Notes: generated from the sequence alone by a model not told the origin. A stretch of 49,550 nt of DNA from Sphaerochaetaceae bacterium (GCA_016302165.1 JAEDOD010000002.1:1-49550), one strand, 5' to 3'. Positions 1 to 8,508 are shown, counted from the stretch's first letter. Numbers and translations are program-made.

Positions 1-635
1 TTCCAGACATTGGAATACTCTGAGAATGAATAAGAAATCACAGCATATATCTCAAGGCTATCAACTTCACTACCTATTTCATTCTGGAATTCATTGGAGA
101 AGAAACTGTTATTACCATTGCTCTTCAATGGTCTCTCTGTAATAAGGGATCCATCTGAGCCATATATGGAAAGGATAAGGTCATTATCACTTTGTGAGAA
201 CTTTAGATTAAACTTATCTCCTTCCAAGTAGGAATTTGAGATTATTCCACTATTTCCATTGAATAGAAATAGTGAATATGTGTCATCGTTATAGCTTTCG
301 TCAAGAAACCCTACTTCTCCATCGCTGGAGGAAAGAGGCTTGCAGTCAGGATAAGAGCAATAGTTGGTGTTGAAGGTAGTAATAAGCTTTGAGAATCCAC
401 CCGAGGAAGTCGATTGAGTGGATACTGTATAAAACAGGTATATTTCTGGAGAATAGGAAGAAAGATTACTCCGATTAAGAAGGAAGGGATCGTTAATTGT
501 TATAGTATAGCTATCTGAAGTGTCATCCGCGGAAATGGAAACAGCATTGGAATCTGGAACAACCATGTTGGGAATGCCGCAGGATGAAAAAATAAGGAGG
601 ATCAGTAAAGAAATAAACAGATGTCTTTTCTTCAC
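1..635 (-). CDS. Putative lipoprotein, partial (3' end beyond the window)
   Basis: An open frame runs from a GTG at 635 leftward off the window edge for about 211 codons without a stop. The start is supported by a GGAGG Shine-Dalgarno 7 bases upstream. The N terminus is basic (VKKRH), followed by a hydrophobic stretch (LFISLLILLIF) and a lipobox-like SSCG, so the mature protein probably begins at Cys19 and is lipidated. The rest is rich in Ser, Asn, Thr and aromatic residues, as in secreted beta-structured proteins. I recognise no family. It lies 36 bases after the TPR protein gene on the same strand and may be the tail of that operon. The lipoprotein assignment is fairly safe and the function is unknown. 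Confidence 0.72.
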   Translation of the reverse strand, partial: MKKRHLFISLLILLIFSSCGIPNMVVPDSNAVSISADDTSDSYTITINDPFLLNRSNLSSYSPEIYLFYTVSTQSTSSGGFSKLITTFNTNYCSYPDCKPLSSSDGEVGFLDESYNDDTYSLFLFNGNSGIISNSYLEGDKFNLKFSQSDNDLILSIYGSDGSLITERPLKSNGNNSFFSNEFQNEIGSEVDSLEIYAVISYSFSEYSNVW

Positions 636-671
636 CTATAATCCTCCTTCAAGAATTAGAAAATCTAATCT

Positions 672-1367
672 TTAGTTAAGCTGTGCAACTCTAGACTTGG
701 CAAGCTTTGCATACTCAGAATTGTAGCTTTCGAAGTAAGCGATAAGCTGCTCATAGATTGAGATAGCGAGAGCCTTGTCTGTTTCCTCAGTAAGACGTGC
801 AGCATTGAAGAGAGCACGTGAGGAATAGAAGCTTTCTGTATCATATTCGTCAAAGAAATCGTTGTAGACCTTAAGGGCTGCAGCCTTATCACCATTTTCT
901 TCATAGCTGGCGGCAAGGCTCATAAGGGCGACTTCTCTCAGGAAAGTCTTTGTCTGGGAAGAAGCAACAAGAGAGTAAAGCTCAATTGCCTTATTGTAGT
1001 CACCATCATCGAAAGCCATATCAGCAAGAATCAGGTTTGCCTTTGCTCCAGGATAATTCTTTGGATTCTTGGCAAGCTCCTCTGCTCCAGCAATGACATT
1101 GTTCTTTGCTTCAGCATAACCCTCAGCATCACCATCCATTGCAGAGAATTCAGCATAGGATGCTGTGACAGCATCAAGCTTTTCATATCTCTTGGATTGA
1201 TTGTTGTTGACTACAACTGTAACAATAGCAGCAATGACAATGACTGCAACAACTGCAATCACAATTGAAGCAATCAACTTAATATGTCTTCCGAGCCAGC
1301 TGTCTACACTCTGTGTCATCTTTTCAGACGCTGTCAGCTGAACTTCCTTATCTTTGTTCTTTGCCAT
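672..1367 (-). CDS. Membrane-anchored tetratricopeptide repeat protein
   Basis: The product is 231 residues from the ATG at 1367, which has AAGGA 6 bases upstream. An in-frame ATG at 1394 would add nine residues and lacks this signal. A charged N-terminal segment of about 35 residues precedes one transmembrane helix (about 32-53, rich in Ile, Val and Ala). The remainder is alpha-helical with TPR-like units (NLILADMAFDDGDYNKAIELY; ALMSLAASYEENGDKAAALKVY). The topology resembles YfgM/BamD-like scaffolds: cytoplasmic tail, single helix, periplasmic TPRs. The orientation is inferred. It follows rpsA by 54 bases with a hairpin between them. The exact role is not known. Confidence 0.75.
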   Translation of the reverse strand: MAKNKDKEVQLTASEKMTQSVDSWLGRHIKLIASIVIAVVAVIVIAAIVTVVVNNNQSKRYEKLDAVTASYAEFSAMDGDAEGYAEAKNNVIAGAEELAKNPKNYPGAKANLILADMAFDDGDYNKAIELYSLVASSQTKTFLREVALMSLAASYEENGDKAAALKVYNDFFDEYDTESFYSSRALFNAARLTEETDKALAISIYEQLIAYFESYNSEYAKLAKSRVAQLN

Positions 1368-1379
1368 AAATAATCCTTC

Positions 1380-1405
1380 GGGAAAGCAGGTCACCCTGCC
1401 CTCCC
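1380..1405 (-). other. Hairpin between rpsA and the TPR gene
   Basis: An imperfect hairpin reads on the minus strand: outer arms GGGA/TCCC and inner arms GCAGG/CCTGC around a four-base loop. No T-run follows, so it is more likely an RNA stability or processing element, or a weak terminator, separating rpsA from the downstream TPR gene. Confidence 0.4.
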
Positions 1406-1421
1406 TTATGTTTAATTATGC

Positions 1422-3101
1422 TTACTTCTTCAGAAGATCAGCGAAAGGATTGTAGGAATCGTCATCATCCTTTGTTTCAGCCATGTACTTGGCCATCTCA
1501 GATTCCTGGCTTCTCTTGATCATCTCTCTGATGGACAGGGAAAGCTTCTGCTTCTGAGCGTCTACGTCAATTACCATAGCTGTAACAGGCTGACCGACCT
1601 TTTCCTTATATGACTCAAGAACAGCATCTGTGTATGGTTCATCTGGACCGACCAGATTTGTCTTGGCAATGAGACCTTCGATATCACCGATGACCTTCAC
1701 GAAAACACCGAAGTCTGTAACGGAAGATACTGTACCTGTGATAGTTGAGAACTTAGGATAATCCTTCTTGAGTGTCTGCCATGGGTTGCCTTCCAGCTGC
1801 TTTACAGAAAGCTTGATTCTTCTGTTCTCTGGCTCAACCTTGGTAACAACAACTTCAATGTTGTCTCCTTCCTTGCAGAACTGGTCCATGCTCTTGATTC
1901 TCTTTGTCCAGGAGATGTCGTCAATGTGCAGGAATCCATCGATACCTTCTTCAAGATTGACGAATGCACCGCTGTTTGTAACCTTAACAACTGGTCCTGT
2001 GATGACCTTGCCGATTGGGTATCTTTCAGCGATTGTGTCCCATGGATTCTCTTCAAGCTGCTTGAGGCCAAGGGATACTCTCTTCTGGTCCAGGTCCCAA
2101 CCAAGGATCTTAGCTTCAACAACATCGCCGATGTTGACGATTTCCTTAGGGTTGGTGATTCTCTTTGTCCAGGAAAGTTCAGAGATGTGTGCAAGACCTT
2201 CGATACCAGGCTCGATTTCAATGAATACACCGAAGTTGGCAATCTTTGTTACAGGTCTCTTTACAACATCGCCAATCTGATACTTCTGGTCGAATGTTGA
2301 CCATGGATCTGGCTCCATTGCCTTCAAGGAGAGGTTGATCTTCTGAGTCTCAGGATCGATGTTGATGAGCTTGAGCTGGACGATCTGACCCTTCTTTACG
2401 AAATCCTTTGGTCTTGTGACATGACCCCAGGACATATCGTTGATATGGAGAAGACCATCGAAGCCACCGAGATCAATGAAGGCACCGAAGGATGTGAAGG
2501 ACTTGACAACGCCCTGTACCACATCACCAACGTGAGCAGCTTCGAAGAACTGCTGTCTGTTCTCCTTGATCTTGTTCTCAAGATACTCTCTTCTGGAAAC
2601 CACACTCTTCAGCTTTGTTCCATTGTGGAACTTGTCAATGATGAAGTAGTCTGTCTTGCCAACAAGGGTCTCAGGATCTTCAACTCTTACGACATCTGCC
2701 TTTGAAAGTGGGCAGAATCCCTTATAGTCAGCACCAAGGTCGACTTCATAGCCACCCTTGATGACCTTGACGAACTTTCCGAGGATCGGAGTTCTTTCTT
2801 CAGCTGCCTTTCTGAGAACCTCTGTTCTCTCCTTGGCCTCTGCTCTCTTCTTTGATACAACAACCTGTCCGCGACCATTGTCCAGCTTAAGGATTGTAAG
2901 GGCGACCTTGTCTCCAATCTTAGGCAGTTCGATGAACTCATCGACTGGAACCTGACCCTCTGACTTATAGCCGATGTCAACGAGGACAGTCTCGTCATTT
3001 GTCTGTACAACAGTACCGGTTACGATCTGACCGACTTCTAATTCCGGAATTGACATAAGATGCTGTTCCATATATGACTGCATCATTGTTTCCTTTTCCA
3101 T
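1422..3101 (-). CDS. rpsA: 30S ribosomal protein S1
   Basis: S1 binds mRNA on the 30S platform and helps start translation of structured messages. The start is placed at the ATG at 3101 (559 residues) because AGGAG lies 8 bases upstream. An upstream in-frame ATG at 3176 would overlap cmk and has no such signal. Six S1/OB repeats are visible in order, the last four with typical SFGAFIDL, NFGVFIEI, NSGAFVNL and DFGVFVKV cores followed by GLxHI or GLIA. Six repeats is the usual count for bacterial S1. The gene sits 31 bases after cmk, an association seen in many bacteria. I recall that cmk and rpsA are even fused in Treponema pallidum; here they are separate. The C terminus is acidic (KDDDDSYNPFADLLKK). 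Confidence 0.97.
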   Translation of the reverse strand: MEKETMMQSYMEQHLMSIPELEVGQIVTGTVVQTNDETVLVDIGYKSEGQVPVDEFIELPKIGDKVALTILKLDNGRGQVVVSKKRAEAKERTEVLRKAAEERTPILGKFVKVIKGGYEVDLGADYKGFCPLSKADVVRVEDPETLVGKTDYFIIDKFHNGTKLKSVVSRREYLENKIKENRQQFFEAAHVGDVVQGVVKSFTSFGAFIDLGGFDGLLHINDMSWGHVTRPKDFVKKGQIVQLKLINIDPETQKINLSLKAMEPDPWSTFDQKYQIGDVVKRPVTKIANFGVFIEIEPGIEGLAHISELSWTKRITNPKEIVNIGDVVEAKILGWDLDQKRVSLGLKQLEENPWDTIAERYPIGKVITGPVVKVTNSGAFVNLEEGIDGFLHIDDISWTKRIKSMDQFCKEGDNIEVVVTKVEPENRRIKLSVKQLEGNPWQTLKKDYPKFSTITGTVSSVTDFGVFVKVIGDIEGLIAKTNLVGPDEPYTDAVLESYKEKVGQPVTAMVIDVDAQKQKLSLSIREMIKRSQESEMAKYMAETKDDDDSYNPFADLLKK

Positions 3102-3132
3102 TCCACTTTCTCCTACAACTAAATTACCACGC

Positions 3133-3765
3133 TCAATGCTTTTGCATAGCATTGTAGACTTTCTCACAAACTGCATCTATAGTCAAGTTGGTGGTGTCAA
3201 GATATATGGCATTTTCTGCAATTTTCAAGGCACCGACACTCTTATTCATATCGTTCCTGTCTCTCTCGATAATTCCATGCAGTACTTCATCATAATTAAG
3301 CTCTGGCTGCTCAGAAAGCCGGCGAAGAGCCCTTACTTCCGGGGAAGCGTCAAAATAGAATTTATATTCTGCATTTGGGAATATGACAGTAGTGGTGTCA
3401 CGTCCTTCGGTGACAATGTTCATGGTTCCAGCCAGCTCCCTCACCTCTCCTGTGACAATTTCCCTGAGCCTAGGGTCTGAGGACACAGGAGATGCGTACT
3501 TGTCAACCAGAGGAGTATGTAGCTTATCCTCCACATCCACTCCATTAAGGCAGATGTTTCCATTCTGCACAGTAATCCTTGTGGTCGCTGCAGTTTCAAG
3601 GACGCTATCCCTATCAAGAGGATCCTTACCTTTCTCCAGCTGAGCCAAAGTATATGCCCTATAGAAGGAGCCTGTATTGAGGAAATACCACCCAAGCTCC
3701 GAGGCGATTCTTCTTGCTATTGTACTTTTCCCGCTACCAGCAGGACCATCAATGGCTATGACCAT
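3133..3765 (-). CDS. cmk: Cytidylate kinase
   Basis: Cmk phosphorylates CMP and dCMP with ATP in pyrimidine nucleotide salvage. The 210-residue length fits the family. The P-loop GPAGSGKST is at residues 7-15, followed by the substrate-site NTGSFYRAY (usually DTGxxYRA). EGRDTTTVIFPNA corresponds to the conserved GRDxGTVVFPxA, and the C-terminal RNDMNKSVGALKIAENAIYLDTT to the family RD..RxxxPLxxAxDAxxxDT block. The start lies 1 base after the rluB stop, with AGGAAGG upstream. It is part of the recA-to-rpsA cluster. Confidence 0.95.
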   Translation of the reverse strand: MVIAIDGPAGSGKSTIARRIASELGWYFLNTGSFYRAYTLAQLEKGKDPLDRDSVLETAATTRITVQNGNICLNGVDVEDKLHTPLVDKYASPVSSDPRLREIVTGEVRELAGTMNIVTEGRDTTTVIFPNAEYKFYFDASPEVRALRRLSEQPELNYDEVLHGIIERDRNDMNKSVGALKIAENAIYLDTTNLTIDAVCEKVYNAMQKH

Positions 3766-3766
3766 G

Positions 3767-4567
3767 CTAATCTTCCTTCCTCTTCTTTATTGCAACGACT
3801 CTTCTTGTCTTCTTGGGGTTCACTTCCTTTGAGTTGTTCTTACCGGAGAGAAGTCCGTCAATCTCTTCCTTCTTGAGATTTCTCCACTCTCCTACCTCCA
3901 GGTCCCCAAGTTCAACGCAGCCTATCCTGATTCTTGTAAGGCTCTTTACATCGTAGTCCAGGTAGTTGAAGATCTTTCTGATCTCCCTGTTCTTTCCCTC
4001 TGTAAGGGTGACCTTGATATAGGTCTTTGTCCTTGGAACCAGGTCATACCTTCTGATTTTATAAGGAGTGGGAAGATCTATATAGATTCCGTCCAAAGCC
4101 TTGTTCAGGTCATCAAACTCAATCGGCCGATTGAGCTTGACCAGGTATTCCTTCTCGACTTCATACCTGGGATGCATCATTGCATTGGCAAATTCACCAT
4201 CATTGGTAAAGAGAATTAGACCGTTGGACTCCTTATCCAGTCTTCCCACGTTAAAGAGAAGGTTGTTGTCTCTCATGGCGATAAGGTCCCTTGCATACTT
4301 GTCCTCATTAGGGTCGTAGTTGGTGCATACATATCCCTTGGGCTTATTGAGAGCAATGTAGTAGAGCTTACCGGACAGCTCGATGGTCTCCCCATCCACC
4401 TGTACAATATCGCTTTCCTCTATCTTTACTCCCATCTCCCTGACAGTCTTATTGTTGACCATCACCCTGCCCTGGGCAATCAGCTCCTCACTACCTCTGC
4501 GGCTTGCAACTCCACACTTTGCCATGAACGCCTGCAGCCTCATGGGGAACATTGAATCATTATTCAT
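3767..4567 (-). CDS. rluB: rRNA pseudouridine synthase, RsuA/RluB/E/F family
   Basis: The 266-residue protein has an N-terminal S4 RNA-binding domain (MRLQAFMAKCGVASRRGSEE, about 9-55). A pseudouridine synthase domain of the RsuA/RluB group follows, with GRLDKESNGLILFTNDG carrying the catalytic aspartate, then MHPRYEVEKEYLVKL. It probably modifies 23S rRNA. RluB is the most likely member from its place beside scpAB, a common bacterial neighbourhood, but RsuA/RluB/RluE/RluF cannot be told apart with certainty. The ATG overlaps the scpB TGA (TGATG), implying translational coupling. The C terminus is a basic Lys/Arg-rich tail. Confidence 0.92.
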   Translation of the reverse strand: MNNDSMFPMRLQAFMAKCGVASRRGSEELIAQGRVMVNNKTVREMGVKIEESDIVQVDGETIELSGKLYYIALNKPKGYVCTNYDPNEDKYARDLIAMRDNNLLFNVGRLDKESNGLILFTNDGEFANAMMHPRYEVEKEYLVKLNRPIEFDDLNKALDGIYIDLPTPYKIRRYDLVPRTKTYIKVTLTEGKNREIRKIFNYLDYDVKSLTRIRIGCVELGDLEVGEWRNLKKEEIDGLLSGKNNSKEVNPKKTRRVVAIKKRKED

Positions 4568-5133
4568 CAGAAAAGTTCTCCTTCATTATCTTTCGTAAAC
4601 TTCAATCTATCTGCTTCACTAAGCTTTGGAAGCTCTGAAATGCTTTTCAGCTTAAACTCGTAGAGGAATTTCCTTGTAGTACAGTAAAGGCAGGGGTGAC
4701 CAGGCTTGTCAGCCCTTCCGTTAACCTTGATGTAATCCCTCTCACGTAAGAGCCTTACTATGGAATCTGACTGTATTCCTCTTATCTTGTCAATCTCCGA
4801 TCTGGTAATCGGCTGGGAATATGCAACTATAGACAAGGTCTCCAGTGCTGCACGGGACAGTCTTTTGTCCACCTTTCGTCCATAGCTCTGTCTAAGGGAA
4901 GGATATAGCTCTGTCACCGGCTGGAAGGAGTATAGGCCTTCCTCCTCAAGGAGCATAAGGCCTGAGTTCCTGTCCTCGTAGTGCTCCTTCAGTTCCCTGA
5001 GGCAATCTGGAATATCTTCCTTATCCACTCCAGAGAGTTCCTTTATTCTATCTACTGTCAAGGGTCCATTTTCAATGAAGAGAATGACCTCAATCAGCTT
5101 CGCCTTATCTGTAAGGGGGGAAATATCATTCAT
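4567..5133 (-). CDS. scpB: Segregation and condensation protein B
   Basis: ScpB is a winged-helix partner of the SMC-ScpA condensin that compacts and segregates the chromosome. Conserved stretches are LIEVILFIENGPLTVDRIKELSG, LSRAALETLSIVAYSQPITRSEIDKIRG and RADKPGHPCLYCTTRKFLYEF. Three nearby in-frame ATGs (5151, 5142, 5133) lie within the end of scpA. I chose 5133 because GAGGA is 8 bases upstream and it overlaps the scpA TGA in ATGAATGA. The product is then 188 residues. Next to scpA as usual. Confidence 0.93.
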   Translation of the reverse strand: MNDISPLTDKAKLIEVILFIENGPLTVDRIKELSGVDKEDIPDCLRELKEHYEDRNSGLMLLEEEGLYSFQPVTELYPSLRQSYGRKVDKRLSRAALETLSIVAYSQPITRSEIDKIRGIQSDSIVRLLRERDYIKVNGRADKPGHPCLYCTTRKFLYEFKLKSISELPKLSEADRLKFTKDNEGELF

Positions 5134-6124
5134 CGTCTTCATCCTCATCATCCATATCTATAGTCTCTTCCTCTCCAGTATACTCCACTTCCTCTTCCTC
5201 AGGCTCCTCTTCTATCCTTTCTTCCTTCTTCTTCTCCACCAGGTCGTCCAGCCTCATTTCAGCTTCCCTTGTCAGGATAGTAAAGTCTTCAGGATCCTCA
5301 AGGTTCTCCTTTTCATAGATATCTGCCTCCCTATCGTATTCGTCCACCATTGATGGGTCCCAATCCTGAGGGCGGCGCATGATGTATATGGTTCCATACT
5401 CCTTTTCCTGACGGAAGATGATGGTATGGTCCTTGGCGGCTTCAAGTATAGCCATGAAGGAGCATATTACATGGAGAGGATTATTAAAGTCGACTATAAG
5501 GTCCTCTATGTTTATCTCTTCCCTATCCTCCAAAAGCTCAGCCATCAAAGCTCTCTTTTCCTTTACAGAAACACTCTGGTATATGTTGAAGATCTTTGAA
5601 GGCGGAGTCTTCTTCAATATATCGCTGAATGTCCTGAACAGGTCCGATAGAGTTACACCTTGGAATAATTCCTTATCTTCAAAAGGAATGGCGAAGAGAT
5701 TCTCTGGTCTTGATATATAGATTCTTCCACCTTTGTCCACCCCGGTCAGCAGGTCAGTGTATTTCCTGTACTTCTGGTAGTCGATAAGCCTGTCCACCAG
5801 ATCCTGCCTAGGGTCCTCATATTCCTCATCCAATTCAGTCTCATGGGGAAGAAGCAGCTTGGTCTTGATGTACAGAAGCTCTGCAGCCATCCTGTAGAAA
5901 TCAGCCAGATCGTCTATTTCAGTCTTGTTTTCCTCTATGTATCCAAGAAACTGTTCTGTAATTAGGGAAATTGGAATGTCGTAGATGTTTGCATCATTTT
6001 TGCTTATCAGAAAAAGGAGAAGGTCCAGGGGCCCGTCGAAATCCTTTCTGTCTGAAAGAATCCCCGGGACATGGAAAGACTTCTTCTCCTTTCTTTCTAG
6101 AATTGCATCAAATGAATCTGACAT
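5126..6124 (-). CDS. scpA: Segregation and condensation protein A
   Basis: ScpA is the kleisin subunit bridging SMC heads. The conserved N-terminal kleisin block FDGPLDLLLFLISKNDANIYDIPISLITEQFLGYI and the following DLADFYRMAAELLYIKTKLLLP are clear. The 332 residues exceed the usual ~250. The excess is mostly a very acidic C-terminal tail (runs of Glu and Asp over the last ~40 residues), which is unusual. No good SD lies before the ATG (AAGG is only one base away). Instead TATAAT lies 7 bases before the ATG; see the promoter entry. It follows recA by 29 bases. Confidence 0.93.
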   Translation of the reverse strand: MSDSFDAILERKEKKSFHVPGILSDRKDFDGPLDLLLFLISKNDANIYDIPISLITEQFLGYIEENKTEIDDLADFYRMAAELLYIKTKLLLPHETELDEEYEDPRQDLVDRLIDYQKYRKYTDLLTGVDKGGRIYISRPENLFAIPFEDKELFQGVTLSDLFRTFSDILKKTPPSKIFNIYQSVSVKEKRALMAELLEDREEINIEDLIVDFNNPLHVICSFMAILEAAKDHTIIFRQEKEYGTIYIMRRPQDWDPSMVDEYDREADIYEKENLEDPEDFTILTREAEMRLDDLVEKKKEERIEEEPEEEEVEYTGEEETIDMDDEDEDDE

Positions 6125-6131
6125 GCCTTCA

Positions 6132-6161
6132 ATTATAGATTAAAGACTGAAACTCACTCAA
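6132..6161 (-). promoter_or_regulatory. Candidate scpA promoter giving a one-base leader
   Basis: On the minus strand TTGAGT (6161-6156, overlapping the recA stop), an 18-base spacer and a perfect TATAAT (6137-6132) lie 7 bases before the scpA ATG. The predicted +1 would be about one base before the ATG. Confidence 0.45.
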
Positions 6162-7209
6162 CCTCAGATATAGCCGGTTTCTCTTCCTTTGAAGGGAAAA
6201 GTATGGACCTTACTTCCTTATCCACCTGGGCCTGGAACTCCGGATTGGTCTCCAGATATTCAAGGGTCTTGTCTCTACCCTGACCAATCTTTTCTCCTTT
6301 GTAGGAATACCAGGCTCCGGCCTTCTCGATGATGTTGCACTTAAGCGCTGCATCCAATAGGGATCCAAGCTTAGAAATACCTGTGCCGAAGAGAAGATCA
6401 ATCTCACATTTCTTGAAAGGAGGCGCAACCTTATTCTTTACAATCTTAACCCTTACTCTGTTACCTGTAAGTTCATCAGCATTCTTTCCAATGGATTCGA
6501 TTCTTCTTACATCCATTCTTACGGAAGCATAGAACTTAAGGGCATTACCACCTGTTGTGGTTTCAGGATTGCCGAACATGACGCCGATCTTCATTCTGAT
6601 CTGGTTGATGAAGATGATTGTAGTGTTGCTCTTACTGAGGATTCCTGTAAGCTTTCTCAATGCCTGGGACATGAGCCTAGCCTGGAGGCCCATATGGCTG
6701 TCTCCCATGTCTCCTTCAATCTCAGCCTGAGGAGTAAGTGCTGCTACAGAGTCGACGACGATGATGTCGATGGCCCCTGAACGGACCAGGCGCTCAGTGA
6801 TCTCAAGGGCCTGCTCACCGTTATCCGGCTGGCTTATCCATAGGTCATCAATGTTTACTCCCAGGTTCTTTGCATAGGTGGGGTCCAGAGCATGCTCAGC
6901 ATCGATGAAGGCTGCAATTCCTCCATTCTTCTGGCACTCTGCCACAGCATGAAGAGCCAATGTGGTCTTACCGGAGGATTCAGGACCGTAGATCTCAATT
7001 ATCCTTCCCTTTGGATATCCACCTACTCCCAAAGCTTCATCAAGAAGGATTGAACCTGATGGGATTACATCCACATCCAATACATCCTTGTTGTCTCCAA
7101 GCTTCATCAGTGAGCCTTTGCCGAATTCCTTGTCAATCTGAAGCCTTGCAGCTTCGAGAGCTTCTCTCTTTCCGTTACCGCCATCTTGTGGTGTTGTGTT
7201 CTTTGCCAT
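6154..7209 (-). CDS. recA: Recombinase RecA
   Basis: RecA forms ATP-dependent filaments on single-stranded DNA for homologous recombination and the damage response. The 351-residue length is typical. Walker A GPESSGKTT is at residues 75-83. Also present are the Walker B stretch IDIIVVDSVAAL, loop regions EGDMGDSHMGLQARLMSQALRKL and NQIRMKIGVMFGNPETTTGGNALKFYASVRMDVRR, and the C-terminal domain ending in an acidic tail. AAGGA precedes the ATG. The gene heads the scpA-scpB-rluB-cmk-rpsA string and has its own promoter-like sequence after dtd. Confidence 0.99.
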   Translation of the reverse strand: MAKNTTPQDGGNGKREALEAARLQIDKEFGKGSLMKLGDNKDVLDVDVIPSGSILLDEALGVGGYPKGRIIEIYGPESSGKTTLALHAVAECQKNGGIAAFIDAEHALDPTYAKNLGVNIDDLWISQPDNGEQALEITERLVRSGAIDIIVVDSVAALTPQAEIEGDMGDSHMGLQARLMSQALRKLTGILSKSNTTIIFINQIRMKIGVMFGNPETTTGGNALKFYASVRMDVRRIESIGKNADELTGNRVRVKIVKNKVAPPFKKCEIDLLFGTGISKLGSLLDAALKCNIIEKAGAWYSYKGEKIGQGRDKTLEYLETNPEFQAQVDKEVRSILFPSKEEKPAISEVE

Positions 7210-7226
7210 ATTAAATTCCTTTGTTT

Positions 7227-7256
7227 AATATAACGCGTTTTTTTTCAAAATCTCAC
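7227..7256 (-). promoter_or_regulatory. Candidate recA promoter
   Basis: On the minus strand the -10 hexamer TATATT (7232-7227) is preceded at 18 bases by GTGAGA (7256-7251, 4/6). A run of eight A residues lies in the spacer. The predicted leader is about 10 bases and contains AGGA. I could not identify a LexA-type operator. Confidence 0.4.
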
Positions 7257-7263
7257 ATTTTCC

Positions 7264-7716
7264 TCAGAATTTATCTGAAGATAATTCCCAGATGAAGGTC
7301 TGGGGGCCCATATTTGTATATCTGACTTCCATATGTGCACCGAATTCTCCTGTTGCCACATATACTCCAGACTCCCTCAGATAAAGAATAGCCTTCTCAT
7401 ACAGGTCCTTGGCAGAAACAGGGTCCCCTGCATTATCGAAGGATGGTCTGTTGCCCTTACGGATATTGGCGGCAAGGGTGAACTGGCTTATTATCATCAC
7501 CTTTCTGTAGGTATCCATTATGGAGAAGTTTGCCCTTTCGTTTTCATCCCTGTAGAGGCGGAGCTTCAGAATCTTGTCCAGAAAGGGTTTCAGCATTTCC
7601 TCCTTGTCTCCCTTCTCTACGCAGAAATAGACTAGTAGGCCGCTGTCGATTTCTCCTGTAGTCCTACCCTCCACAGTGCAGGAGGCATCCTTTACAGCCT
7701 GGATTACAGCCTTCAT
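7264..7716 (-). CDS. dtd: D-aminoacyl-tRNA deacylase
   Basis: Dtd hydrolyses D-amino acids (and glycine) mischarged on tRNA. The 150 residues match the family. Motifs are MKAVIQAVKDASCTVEG, SQFTLAANIRKGNRPSF (the catalytic SQFTL block), TGEFGAHMEVRYTNMGPQT. The last corresponds to the usual N(D)GPVT cis-Pro motif, here NMGPQT, a conservative departure around the active-site proline. The ATG overlaps the rpe TGA by four bases (ATGA) with GGAG 5 bases upstream, so the two are co-translated. Confidence 0.93.
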   Translation of the reverse strand: MKAVIQAVKDASCTVEGRTTGEIDSGLLVYFCVEKGDKEEMLKPFLDKILKLRLYRDENERANFSIMDTYRKVMIISQFTLAANIRKGNRPSFDNAGDPVSAKDLYEKAILYLRESGVYVATGEFGAHMEVRYTNMGPQTFIWELSSDKF

Positions 7717-8375
7717 AGTGACTCCAGAAGATTAGAGATATATTCTCTTCTGTTTTCTTCCCTGAAGAAGGCGGTCCCCATTACAGCAAGGGTGGCACCT
7801 GCATCGTATATAAGCTTTATGGTCTCGCTGTTGATTCCTCCGTCAACTTCAATCTGGTAGGAATAACCTTCCTCTGCCCTTCTCATATCCAGTTCCCTTA
7901 TCTTCTTGAGGGTTGACGGTATAAACTTCTGTCCTCCCCAGCCAGGATTTACTGTCATAACAAGAACATAGTCGATTTCATCCAGCACAGCTTCCAGCAT
8001 AGACACTGGAGTTCCAGGATTAATGGCTACTCCTGCATTCACCCCAGCTTCCCTGATCATGGAAAGACATCTTTCCAGGTGATCTGTAGCTTCAGCATGT
8101 ACCGTTATGATATCTGACCCAGCATCGATAAAATCGGCAATCATCCTTTCAGGTCTGTCAATCATCAGATGGGTGTCGAAGATAAGGTCGCTTTCCTTCT
8201 TCAGGTCCTTGATGAACTTAGGACCAAAGGTGATGTTTGGAACGAAGATTCCGTCCATTACATCAAGGTGAACATGGTTGCACCCTGATTCAGAAATGGA
8301 AGCTATCTCCTCCCCTGCCTTAGAGAAGTCTGAAGCAAGAAGAGATGGGGAAATTGAGATTTCAGATCTATTCAT
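7713..8375 (-). CDS. rpe: Ribulose-phosphate 3-epimerase
   Basis: Rpe interconverts ribulose-5-P and xylulose-5-P in the pentose phosphate pathway. The 220-residue TIM barrel shows SPSLLASDFSKAGEEI, HLDVMDGIFVPNITFGP (metal/catalytic His-Asp), DTHLMIDRPE, VLVMTVNPGWGGQKFI and EVDGGINSET. A TTG 48 bases upstream could extend the frame, but the ATG at 8375 gives the family's normal start and length. No SD lies before this ATG. A -10-like TACAAT is 7 bases upstream. Confidence 0.94.
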   Translation of the reverse strand: MNRSEISISPSLLASDFSKAGEEIASISESGCNHVHLDVMDGIFVPNITFGPKFIKDLKKESDLIFDTHLMIDRPERMIADFIDAGSDIITVHAEATDHLERCLSMIREAGVNAGVAINPGTPVSMLEAVLDEIDYVLVMTVNPGWGGQKFIPSTLKKIRELDMRRAEEGYSYQIEVDGGINSETIKLIYDAGATLAVMGTAFFREENRREYISNLLESL

Positions 8376-8382
8376 GTTGGAT

Positions 8383-8411
8383 ATTGTACCAACATATCCT
8401 TTCTCTTTCCA
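8383..8411 (-). promoter_or_regulatory. Candidate rpe-dtd promoter with near-leaderless start
   Basis: On the minus strand TGGAAA (8411-8406, 4/6), a 17-base spacer and TACAAT (8388-8383, 5/6) end 7 bases before the rpe ATG. The predicted transcript would start about one base before the start codon. Confidence 0.42.
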
Positions 8412-8456
8412 TAGAAGTTTCAAAGGCTCAGGTGTAGGCCACGGATATAATTGCCT

Positions 8457-8484
8457 TTGCTTTTTCCAAATTTTGTGCTATATT
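8457..8484 (+). promoter_or_regulatory. Candidate greA promoter
   Basis: TTGCTT (8457-8462), a 16-base spacer and TATATT (8479-8484) predict transcription from about 8491 and a leader of about 90 bases before the greA ATG. Confidence 0.5.
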
Positions 8485-8508
8485 CATATCAACATATATA
8501 TATTGATG

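Noticed and set aside
1768..2280. 170-codon open frame opposite rpsA
   Set aside because: It mirrors the repeated S1 domains of rpsA on the other strand and has no start signal.
1422..3101. Internal repeats in rpsA taken as a possible repeat array
   Set aside because: The similarity comes from the six homologous S1 protein domains and is not a DNA-level repeat or CRISPR-like array.
3102..3176. Longer rpsA start overlapping the cmk 3' end
   Set aside because: No SD at 3176, and the extra 25 residues do not resemble S1. The ATG at 3101 has AGGAG at proper distance.
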